Of a DNA stretch of 6,253 nt, positions 1 to 4,794 are shown piece after piece. The notes beneath the pieces were generated by a model. It ran no database searches. It saw only the letters and a list, made by a program, of their open reading frames with translations, and was not told the origin of the DNA. The stretch comes from Deltaproteobacteria bacterium (GTDB taxonomy: Bacteria > Desulfobacterota > Binatia > UBA9968), in the NCBI GenBank assembly GCA_005878685.1, contig VBLN01000295.1:548-6800 (forward strand). Direction: 5' to 3'. Every line of letters begins with the position of its first letter. The stretch's first letter is position 1. The translations under genes and the position numbers were made by a program.

Positions 1-1
1 G

Positions 2-907
2 ACGGCGCAAACCGTAAACCTGGCAATTGCGAGCAAGAGCTTTCAGCATTTGATTTATCCCGTCGCGCTGGACAAGGGTTACATGAAGGAAGAGGGAATC
101 GACTTGAAGATCACTTACATCGAGCCGACCCCGAGCATCCAGGCATTGATGGCGGGCAGCGTTGACTTCGCCACGGCCGGCACCAGCGCGCTGGTTGTGC
201 TGGCCAGGAGCAACGCCCCCTTGAAGGTGCCGCTGGCCGTCAACGACCGGGTGCTTCAGTGGCTGTTAAGCCGGCCCAATATCACGAGCCCGAGGGAACT
301 GAAGGGGAAGAAGATCGCGACCACGGGTATAGCGGCCGTCGCAACCTTCATGCTCAAACAAATACTCACCAAGTACGGCCTCGACGGCAACAAGGACGTG
401 GTCTACCTCGATCCGGGTTTGGCGAATCAAGTCACGGCTTTGATCTCAGGGGTGGTGGACGCTGCCATCTTGGGCCCGGATCTGCGCTACATCGGCTTGG
501 ATAATGGCATGAAGGAGCTTTTTTATTACGGTAACGAAATAAAAAATTCCTGGGGAACGCTCGCGACTACCGACCGCCTCATCAAAGAGCAGCCCAAAAC
601 GGTCGCCGCCTTCGTCAAGGCGGCTCTCAAAGCGTTGCGTTTCATCCGTAAAGACCGCGAGGGAACGGTCGCCGCCACCATTAAATTTTCTGGAATCGAT
701 CGGTCGCAGGCCACGCGCCTCTACGACGACCTCATCAACACCTTCACCGCCAATGGAACAGTGGATGACGAGACCCAGAGAAACGACCTCGCCATCATCC
801 GCCAAGTCGCCGGCGTTACCACCGATATACCTAACTCACGCGCCTACGACTTCAGCTTCGCGCTGGATGCCGATAAACAGCTCAACCAAGCTGGGTGGAA
901 ACCGTAG
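2..907 (+). CDS. ABC transporter substrate-binding protein, NMT1/SsuA-like (5' partial)
   Basis: The gene enters from the left edge; 301 residues are visible in frame from base 2, starting TAQTVNLAIASKSF, and the start codon and most of the signal peptide lie outside. It aligns without gaps to the next gene up to the last few residues, about 74% identical by hand count. TA|QT lines up with the predicted signal-peptide cleavage site of that neighbour, so nearly the whole mature protein is present. Family hallmarks are GYMKEEGIDL near the N-terminus, then TPSIQALMAGSVDFA and a TSAL ligand-loop region, ELKGKKIATTG in the middle and DAAILGP further on. Such proteins bind a small solute in the periplasm and deliver it to an ABC permease. 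The ligand cannot be told from sequence, and no permease or ATPase gene is visible. An internal TTG at 50 could be miscalled as the start; it lies within conserved sequence and is not the true start. The stop is TAG at 905-907. Confidence 0.93.
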   Translation, partial: TAQTVNLAIASKSFQHLIYPVALDKGYMKEEGIDLKITYIEPTPSIQALMAGSVDFATAGTSALVVLARSNAPLKVPLAVNDRVLQWLLSRPNITSPRELKGKKIATTGIAAVATFMLKQILTKYGLDGNKDVVYLDPGLANQVTALISGVVDAAILGPDLRYIGLDNGMKELFYYGNEIKNSWGTLATTDRLIKEQPKTVAAFVKAALKALRFIRKDREGTVAATIKFSGIDRSQATRLYDDLINTFTANGTVDDETQRNDLAIIRQVAGVTTDIPNSRAYDFSFALDADKQLNQAGWKP

Positions 908-908
908 C

Positions 909-915
909 AGGAGGT
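909..915 (+). promoter_or_regulatory. Ribosome binding site that fixes the start of the second substrate-binding protein
   Basis: AGGAGGT lies 9 bases before ATG 925. It begins one base after the stop codon of the preceding gene, which implies co-translation or at least co-transcription. It argues for ATG 925 over the in-frame GTG at 895, which would overlap the upstream gene and place this Shine-Dalgarno sequence inside the coding region. Confidence 0.85.
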
Positions 916-924
916 CGAACAAAG

Positions 925-1953
925 ATGGAAACGATTCAGACTCCATCGAGTCAGGAGAGATCGGTTCAAACGAGATCGGATGACTGGAAAAGCATTCTGG
1001 GCGTCGGCATGATGGCGTGGCTTCTGCTCGTCGGAGTGGAGGCGTTTGGCGCCGAGACCGTCACCATGTCGATTCCGACGAAGACCTTTCAACAGGTCAT
1101 CTATCCCATAGCCCGGGATCGGGGCTACATGAAGGAAGAAGGAATCGATCTTCAACTCACCTTCATCGAGGCAACTCCGAGCATCCAGGCCCTGTTGGCG
1201 GGAAGCGTCCAATTCACCGGCTCCGGCACCAGCGCCTTGGTCGCGGTTGCTAAAGGTGGCGCTCCCCTGAAGACTGTGTTGGCAGTCAATGATCGGGTGC
1301 TGCAGTGGGTCTTAGCCAGGCCGAATATTCCCACGCCGAAGGATTTGAAGGGCAAGAAGATTGCCAGCACGGGCGTCGCCACCGCCGCCGTCTTTATGCT
1401 GAGGCAGATCCTGACCAAATACGGCCTTGATGGTCAAAAGGACGTGACCATTATCGATCCGGGATCGAATAATCAGTTGACGGCGCTATTAACAGGGGTG
1501 GCGGATGCCGCCATTCTGGGCCCGGATCAGCGCTATATCGCCTTGGACAACGGCATGAAGGAGCTTTTCTTTTTCGGCAACGAAGTAAAAAATTCTTGGG
1601 GAACGCTCGCGACCAGTGATCGGCTCATCAAGGAGCAGCCCAAGATGGTCGGAGGCTTCATCAAAGCCACCCTCAAGGCACTGCGCCTCATTCGCCAGGA
1701 TCGCGAGGGGACCATCGTTGCCATGGTGAAGTTTTCCGGAATCGAGCGGCCCCAGGCTGCGCGCGTCTACGACGATCTCATCGACACCTTCACCCGCAAC
1801 GGGACCGTCGATGACGAAACTCAGAGGAACGATCTCGTCATCATCCGCCAGGTCGCCGGAGTCACTCAAGATATTCCCAATGCGCGGGCGTACGACTTCA
1901 GCTTCGCCCTGGACGCCGACCAGCAGCTTAATCGTACGGCCGGGAAACCCTGA
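925..1953 (+). CDS. ABC transporter substrate-binding protein, NMT1/SsuA-like (tandem paralogue)
   Basis: This is a complete 342-residue periplasmic solute-binding protein. The start is set by AGGAGGT nine bases upstream. The N-terminus has a long polar stretch (residues 1-23, with R12, R17 and K22), a hydrophobic core at about 24-38 (ILGVGMMAWLLLVGV) and a likely signal peptidase I site after A43 (FGA|ET). There is no lipobox cysteine, so a soluble periplasmic protein is expected. The mature part shows GYMKEEGIDL, TPSIQALLAGSV, TSAL, DLKGKKIASTG, DAAILGP and the C-terminal signature DFSFALDADQQLN. It lies 17 bases behind its paralogue and is the same length in the mature part. Differences include TTDIP/TQDIP and NSRAY/NARAY near the end. 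Tandem paralogues without transport partners suggest that they share a permease encoded elsewhere, or that they act as binding or sensing proteins; this is inference. The ligand is unknown. Confidence 0.93.
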   Translation: METIQTPSSQERSVQTRSDDWKSILGVGMMAWLLLVGVEAFGAETVTMSIPTKTFQQVIYPIARDRGYMKEEGIDLQLTFIEATPSIQALLAGSVQFTGSGTSALVAVAKGGAPLKTVLAVNDRVLQWVLARPNIPTPKDLKGKKIASTGVATAAVFMLRQILTKYGLDGQKDVTIIDPGSNNQLTALLTGVADAAILGPDQRYIALDNGMKELFFFGNEVKNSWGTLATSDRLIKEQPKMVGGFIKATLKALRLIRQDREGTIVAMVKFSGIERPQAARVYDDLIDTFTRNGTVDDETQRNDLVIIRQVAGVTQDIPNARAYDFSFALDADQQLNRTAGKP

Positions 1954-1999
1954 AATGGTTTGAAAGCGGTATTTATGTGCTTGGCTCGTTAAGCGGTTA

Positions 2000-2269
2000 A
2001 TGCCGGAAATTTCTAGGTTCTTTGGAATCATCATCCGCATGTATGTTGAGGCGGGAGGACAACATCGCACGCCTCACTTCCATGCTTACTATCAAGATCA
2101 GGTCGGAATCTATGGGATTGATCGGATCGAGCGCCTAGCCGGCTCGCTTCCAAAGAGGCAGGAGCGTCTTGTTCTGGCTTGGGCCGAGCTTCATCAAGAG
2201 GAGTTGCTGTCAGACTGGCAGGCGTTGCAGGAAGGACGCCCACCCGCTAAGATTGAGCCTCTGAAGTAG
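2000..2269 (+). CDS. DUF4160 family protein, putative toxin-antitoxin-like partner
   Basis: This 89-residue protein has the DUF4160 layout: N-terminal MPEISRFFGIIIRMY, the signature PHFHAYY at residues 25-31, the helix VLAWAELHQEELLSDW at about 58-73 and a closing KIEPL. Full length is usual for the family. The histidines of PHFHAYY and H65 are candidate functional residues. The biochemical role is not established; the family is commonly encoded next to DUF2442, as here, and the pair has been treated as a toxin-antitoxin-like module. It starts 46 bases after the second substrate-binding protein. I see no clear Shine-Dalgarno sequence before ATG 2000; an upstream ATG near 1975 is stopped after five codons, and homology to the family N-terminus supports ATG 2000. 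DUF2442 follows after 10 bases. Confidence 0.85.
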   Translation: MPEISRFFGIIIRMYVEAGGQHRTPHFHAYYQDQVGIYGIDRIERLAGSLPKRQERLVLAWAELHQEELLSDWQALQEGRPPAKIEPLK

Positions 2270-2273
2270 AGGT
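2268..2273 (+). promoter_or_regulatory. Ribosome binding site of the DUF2442 gene, overlapping the DUF4160 stop
   Basis: AGAGGT lies six bases before ATG 2280 and overlaps the TAG stop (2267-2269) of the DUF4160 gene. This arrangement suggests translational coupling of the two genes. Confidence 0.7.
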
Positions 2274-2279
2274 GTACTT

Positions 2280-2597
2280 ATGGCTCACGAAATCTATCGA
2301 GTGGTTTCCTTTGAGAAAGTGGCTCCGTTTACCTTACGGGTGCAGTTTGACGACGGCACTTTCCAGATCGCTGATTTTCGTCCGGTACTAAAAGGGAAGC
2401 TTTACGGGCCGTTGAAAGATCCGTCACTTTTTGAGCAAGTTCGAATCGACCCGGAGGTTCAAACGCTTGTCTGGCCGAACGGCGCCGACTTTGATCCCGC
2501 GATTCTTCACAACTGGCCTGAGTTAAGCCCGGCCCTCGCCGCTCTGGCCGCAAAGTGGGTCTTTCCAAAACAGGGCGCCGACGACGTCTCCAGATAA
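2280..2597 (+). CDS. DUF2442 family protein, partner of DUF4160
   Basis: The 105-residue protein fits DUF2442: an N-terminal beta-rich segment (VAPFTLRVQFDDGTFQIADFRPVL is positions 14-37), LYGPLKDPSLF at 41-51 and the strongly conserved WPNGADFDPAIL at 65-76. It is translationally coupled to DUF4160, and the two are a recurrent pair of uncertain function that has been proposed as toxin-antitoxin-like. Many family members end soon after the WPNGADF motif. Here about 25 extra residues follow, ending KQGADDVSR. The DNA for the last roughly nine codons (about 2571-2597) resembles, out of frame, the 3' region of the substrate-binding-protein genes just upstream of the orphan tail at 2600. The C-terminus and stop may therefore have been acquired when this gene was joined to that tail. 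The core family call is firm; the tail origin is tentative. Confidence 0.85.
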   Translation: MAHEIYRVVSFEKVAPFTLRVQFDDGTFQIADFRPVLKGKLYGPLKDPSLFEQVRIDPEVQTLVWPNGADFDPAILHNWPELSPALAALAAKWVFPKQGADDVSR

Positions 2598-2599
2598 TA

Positions 2600-2644
2600 G
2601 GACGCGCCTACGAGTTCAGCTTCGCTTTGGACGCAGACCAATAG
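2600..2644 (+). pseudogene. Orphan C-terminal remnant of an NMT1-like substrate-binding protein gene (tail 1)
   Basis: Read in frame from 2600, this piece gives GRAYEFSFALDADQ followed by TAG and then CTC (L). It matches the ends of the two whole substrate-binding proteins (RAYDFSFALDADQQL); the TAG stands where the paralogue has CAG. There is no start codon or upstream domain. Most base differences from the whole copies are synonymous (for example GCG/GCT, CTG/TTG, GAT/GAC), so the piece probably came from a once functional paralogue and not from long neutral decay. Weaker similarity, with a small deletion, may extend back to about 2571 inside the DUF2442 reading frame. The remnant begins two bases after the DUF2442 stop, and the waaC start codon lies eight bases after its own stop. 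Confidence 0.8.
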
Positions 2645-2652
2645 CTCTCTGA

Positions 2653-3648
2653 ATGCAGGTCCTTCTCATCAAACTTTCCTCGATGGGGGATTTGATCCAC
2701 GCATTCCCGGCGCTTACGGATGCGCAGACGGCCATCCCCGGGATTCGCTTTGATTGGGTCGTTGATGAGTCGTTTGCAGAGCTTGCGCAATGGCATCCGG
2801 CTGTCAATCAGATTATCACCACAGCGCATCGCCGCTGGGGACGACAAATATGGAAGCTGCTGCGCTCGGGAGAGTTAAGACGCTTTATTCAAAAGCTCCG
2901 CTCAAAGCATTATGATCTCGTCATCGACGGGCAAACCAATCTGAGAAGTGCGATTGTCACGCGCTTGGCTAGAGGTCTTCGATGCGGCTTGGATCACCGC
3001 TCCGTCCGCGAGTATGGAGCTGATTGGGCTTATCAAAAGAAAGTGTCTGTTCCAAAGGCGCAGCATGCAGTGAACCGCTTACGTAGTCTTTTCTCCCAAG
3101 TTCTCAATTATCCGTATCGAGACACAGAACCCGATTTCGCTATCGATCTAGCGCGTTTGTCTAGGCCCGATTTGGTATTGCCGAGGGAGTATCTTGTTTT
3201 CATCCATAACGCGGGTCGGCCGAACAAGCTTTGGCCGGAACGCTACTGGGCAGAACTTCTGAACACCGTAACGGCGGCCGGTTTCACAGTGTTATTACCT
3301 TCTGGCAATTTGGAAGAGCATGAAAGAGCATCGCGACTCGCCGGGATTCACCCGCGAATCATTGCGCTGCCACGTCTTCGTTTGTCAGAAATTGCCTATG
3401 TTATCGCTCATGCCAGAGCCGCTGTCTGCAACGATACCGGCCTTGGCCATCTGACGGCTGCCGTCAATGTAGCTTCTGTAAACTTATATGGCCCTACCCA
3501 TCCTGGCCTGGTCGGCGCCCTGGGAAAATCACAAGTCTATTTGCAGGCGGATTTTCCTTGCGCGCCTTGCCAGAAAAAATCCTGTCATTACAAAGGCCCT
3601 TCTCCAGAATGGCCTGCATGTTTCACAAAAATACAGTCGTTGCTCTAA
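2653..3648 (+). CDS. waaC: ADP-heptose:LPS heptosyltransferase I (WaaC/RfaC-like, GT9)
   Basis: This 331-residue GT-B glycosyltransferase of family GT9 would transfer the first L-glycero-D-manno-heptose from ADP-heptose to Kdo2-lipid A on the cytoplasmic face of the inner membrane, building the LPS inner core. The N-terminus MQVLLIKLSSMGDLIHAFPA matches the WaaC nucleotide-fold start and contains D13, the position of the catalytic aspartate in E. coli WaaC. IPGIRFDWVVDESFA (28-42) is also WaaC-like. NKLWPERYW supplies K192, and NDTGLGHLTAA supplies D261 and H266, matching ADP-heptose contacts at the same numbering in E. coli. YGPTHPGL follows at 279-286. The C-terminus adds a cysteine cluster (C303, C306, C311, C323), seen in other GT9 enzymes but not in E. 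coli WaaC. No Shine-Dalgarno sequence precedes ATG 2653, although homology fixes that start. No other LPS gene is adjacent. Confidence 0.93.
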   Translation: MQVLLIKLSSMGDLIHAFPALTDAQTAIPGIRFDWVVDESFAELAQWHPAVNQIITTAHRRWGRQIWKLLRSGELRRFIQKLRSKHYDLVIDGQTNLRSAIVTRLARGLRCGLDHRSVREYGADWAYQKKVSVPKAQHAVNRLRSLFSQVLNYPYRDTEPDFAIDLARLSRPDLVLPREYLVFIHNAGRPNKLWPERYWAELLNTVTAAGFTVLLPSGNLEEHERASRLAGIHPRIIALPRLRLSEIAYVIAHARAAVCNDTGLGHLTAAVNVASVNLYGPTHPGLVGALGKSQVYLQADFPCAPCQKKSCHYKGPSPEWPACFTKIQSLL

Positions 3649-3658
3649 AAGGGGAAAT

Positions 3659-3673
3659 TAAAGCCGGGCTTTA
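3659..3673 (+). repeat. Short perfect inverted repeat after waaC, weak terminator candidate
   Basis: TAAAGCC G GGCTTTA is a perfect 7-base inverted repeat around one central base, 10 bases after the waaC stop. No T-run follows, so it is a poor match to an intrinsic terminator. A hairpin would lose two or three inner pairs to form a loop. It could still act as an mRNA 3' end or processing signal. Confidence 0.3.
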
Positions 3674-3771
3674 TGATTTGCCTTCGGCTTTCGGTGTCGC
3701 CAGAGCAGCTAACTAAAATGCAAGCCTGTGCAGCGGAGGCGGATACGGCGACCGTCATGTGCGGCTTGTAG
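3673..3771 (+). CDS. Doubtful 32-residue ORF in the waaC-FmdB gap
   Basis: The 209-base gap at 3649-3857 contains no recognised gene. One open frame runs from ATG 3673 to TAG 3771 and is in the same frame as waaC beyond its stop. Its product begins MICLRLSVSPEQLTK and ends TATVMCGL. An internal ATG at 3718 gives a 17-residue version. There is no good ribosome binding site: AGGGG at 3650-3654 is too far away. An inverted repeat (CAAGCC 3721-3726 with GGCTTG 3763-3768, extendable by a G.U and a U.A pair) and a nested ACGG-CGA-CCGT hairpin (3745-3755) lie inside, so RNA structure is an alternative reading. A very weak promoter-like pair (TTGGCT 3784-3789, TAGGGT 3807-3812, 17-base spacer) precedes the FmdB gene. 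Confidence 0.15.
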   Translation: MICLRLSVSPEQLTKMQACAAEADTATVMCGL

Positions 3772-3842
3772 TGAAGTGAGGATTTGGCTAGATTACGGCT
3801 CGTGGCTAGGGTTTGCCGCTTGGGTAATCGTGACCTTGTCTG

Positions 3843-3850
3843 AGGAGAGG
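3843..3850 (+). promoter_or_regulatory. Ribosome binding site of the FmdB-type gene
   Basis: AGGAGAGG lies seven bases before ATG 3858. It is a strong purine-rich Shine-Dalgarno match and supports this start. Confidence 0.75.
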
Positions 3851-3857
3851 AACGACC

Positions 3858-4196
3858 ATGCCGATTTACGAATACTCATGTCAAGACTGCCGTAAGTCTT
3901 TTTCCTTCCTGGTCGGTGTCGGGGCGGACGCCGATGAACCCCAGTGTCCTCGCTGTGGCGGGAAACATCTCTTCAAGCTCATTTCTAGAATTGCCCGGAT
4001 CAAATCGAAAGGAGCGGCGCTAAATGAGCTGGGCGATTTGGATAAGGTTGGCGACCTCGAAGACCCCAGGGCTATGGCCCACTGGGCCAAAAAGATGGGG
4101 AAGGCTTTGGGCGAAGAGACGGGGGAGGATTACGAGGAGAAGATCGATGAGATGTTGGACAACCCGGAAGCCGCAGAAGATCTAGATGAAGAGTAA
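3858..4196 (+). CDS. FmdB family zinc-ribbon protein
   Basis: The 112-residue protein begins MPIYEYSCQDC, the signature of the FmdB/CxxC_CxxC_SSSS zinc-ribbon family. Four cysteines form the metal site: C8-x2-C11 and C30-x2-C33 (PQCPRCGG). The FmdB name comes from a proposed regulator of formamidase in Methylophilus, but most members have no tested function. The acidic helical tail (about 65-112, with RAMAHWAKKMGKALGEETGEDYEE and later EAAEDLDEE) matches longer delta-proteobacterial-type members. The whole protein looks intact. A strong ribosome binding site sits seven bases upstream. It is 209 bases from waaC and is followed at once by an orphan substrate-binding-protein tail. A role in RNA or DNA binding or as a small regulatory partner is possible, but nothing in the context fixes it. 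Confidence 0.88.
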   Translation: MPIYEYSCQDCRKSFSFLVGVGADADEPQCPRCGGKHLFKLISRIARIKSKGAALNELGDLDKVGDLEDPRAMAHWAKKMGKALGEETGEDYEEKIDEMLDNPEAAEDLDEE

Positions 4197-4197
4197 A

Positions 4198-4314
4198 AGG
4201 AAGAACGTAGGTCATTTTAACGGCGTTACTGCAGATATTCCCAACACATGCGCCTGCGACTTCAGTTTCGCCCTCGAGGCTGACCAGCAACTGAACCGTC
4301 TGTTTGACGACTAA
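4198..4314 (+). pseudogene. Orphan C-terminal remnant of an NMT1-like substrate-binding protein gene (tail 2)
   Basis: The clear part, 4222-4299, reads in frame as GVTADIPN, then TCAC, then DFSFALEADQQLNR. It matches GVTQDIPN, ARAY and DFSFALDADQQLNR of the whole paralogue at 925-1953. After it come LFDD and TAA at 4312-4314. Upstream, the frame from 4201 reads KNVGHFN, which may match RNDLVI before a four-codon in-frame deletion; this part is weaker. No start codon or N-terminal domain is present. Replacements at ARAY (TCAC) suggest loss of constraint, although about eight differences are synonymous. The remnant starts one or two bases after the FmdB stop and is not in the FmdB frame. Confidence 0.8.
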
Positions 4315-4360
4315 CAAGACCGGGATTGGTCGCTCGCAGGAACATAGGGAGGGTTATGGC

Positions 4361-4426
4361 ATGAGGAGAAAAGAGGATGAGTCCAATTACTGGGACGATT
4401 GGGGTTCGGCTCGAATAGATGAATGA
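4361..4426 (+). CDS. Possible 21-residue small ORF with a strong ribosome binding site
   Basis: ATG 4361 is preceded by AGGGAGGG at 4346-4353, seven bases away, one of the best Shine-Dalgarno matches in the window. The product starts MRRKEDESNYWDDW and ends ARIDE; it is polar, mostly acidic and rich in tryptophan. Its TGA overlaps the ATG of the next tiny ORF (ATGA, 4423-4426). I recognise no family. It could be a leader peptide, a small protein, or a chance frame behind the orphan tail at 4198-4314. Confidence 0.3.
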   Translation: MRRKEDESNYWDDWGSARIDE

Positions 4427-4482
4427 GCTTGACGATCATTGCCAACCTCTTGCGCGTCGCGACCATCTTTCTAAACGAATAG
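4423..4482 (+). CDS. Possible 19-residue hydrophobic small ORF, ATGA-coupled
   Basis: This frame starts inside the ATGA overlap with the preceding small ORF and encodes MSLTIIANLLRVATIFLNE, a single short hydrophobic amphipathic stretch. The stop (4480-4482) lies 16 bases before the SemiSWEET-like start, and the AGGAG at 4481-4485 overlaps it. The arrangement resembles a translationally coupled leader chain, but the length is so short that chance is a real alternative. Confidence 0.22.
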   Translation: MSLTIIANLLRVATIFLNE

Positions 4483-4498
4483 GAGTTAAAAGAAACTC

Positions 4499-4783
4499 AT
4501 GATTCAGACTTTGGGATTGGTGAGCGGCATAATCATGCCGTTTTTTAATATCCCCTTGATCGTCCGAGTTATCCGGCGTCGGTCGTCCGCTGATATTAGC
4601 TTGGTATGGGCCGTGGGCGCCTGGATTTGTGTCATGGGGATACTGCCTTCGAGCCTTCAATCGCCGGACCCGGTGTTGTTAGCCTTTGGTGTGGTGAATG
4701 CCATTTTCTTTACGGGAGTCTTTGTTAGCGTCCTATATTTTCACCCATCCGTTAAGAAAAGTAAGGGCGATTTAGTCCTATAG
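4499..4783 (+). CDS. Small three-helix SemiSWEET/PQ-loop-like membrane protein
   Basis: The 94-residue protein has three predicted membrane helices: about 5-24, 36-50 and 58-80. The first helix carries two prolines (P14, P19) and runs into a basic loop, RVIRRRSSADISL (23-35), that fits the SemiSWEET/PQ-loop pattern (typically PQ...KSxxDIS) with L replacing the Q. The third helix contains N67, at a position where members often have a conserved asparagine. Family members dimerise and carry sugars or similar solutes across the inner membrane; the substrate here is unknown. ATG 4499 has AGGAG at 4481-4485, but 13 bases away, longer than usual. The stop is part of the ribosome binding site of the NYN-LOTUS gene, so the two genes are co-translated or co-transcribed. 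A small unrelated membrane protein is the alternative. Confidence 0.72.
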   Translation: MIQTLGLVSGIIMPFFNIPLIVRVIRRRSSADISLVWAVGAWICVMGILPSSLQSPDPVLLAFGVVNAIFFTGVFVSVLYFHPSVKKSKGDLVL

Positions 4784-4786
4784 GAG
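4782..4786 (+). promoter_or_regulatory. Ribosome binding site that selects the NYN gene start
   Basis: AGGAG lies eight bases before ATG 4795 and only two bases before ATG 4789. The spacing favours the second ATG. It overlaps the TAG stop (4781-4783) of the upstream membrane protein gene. Confidence 0.75.
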
Positions 4787-4794
4787 AGATGAGC

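Noticed and set aside
895..924. GTG 895 as start of the second SBP
   Set aside because: It overlaps the upstream gene's last codons and would place the AGGAGGT inside the coding region. ATG 925 has ideal spacing.
1489..2070. Minus-strand open frame of 193 codons across the second SBP gene
   Set aside because: It mirrors the SBP coding strand, and a related mirror frame appears opposite the first SBP copy, as expected for a shadow of homologous coding sequence.
3784..3812. Sigma70-like promoter before FmdB (TTGGCT, 17 bases, TAGGGT)
   Set aside because: The -10 matches only three of six consensus bases; not strong enough to list as a separate feature.
2600..4314. Integron or CRISPR-like array explanation of the repeated tails
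   Set aside because: The repeats are coding-derived, differ in length, are spaced by whole genes, and lack attC-type or CRISPR-type symmetry; no integrase or cas gene is visible.
4317..4332. GACC/GGTC hairpin after the second orphan tail as a terminator
   Set aside because: The stem has only four pairs and no T-run follows.
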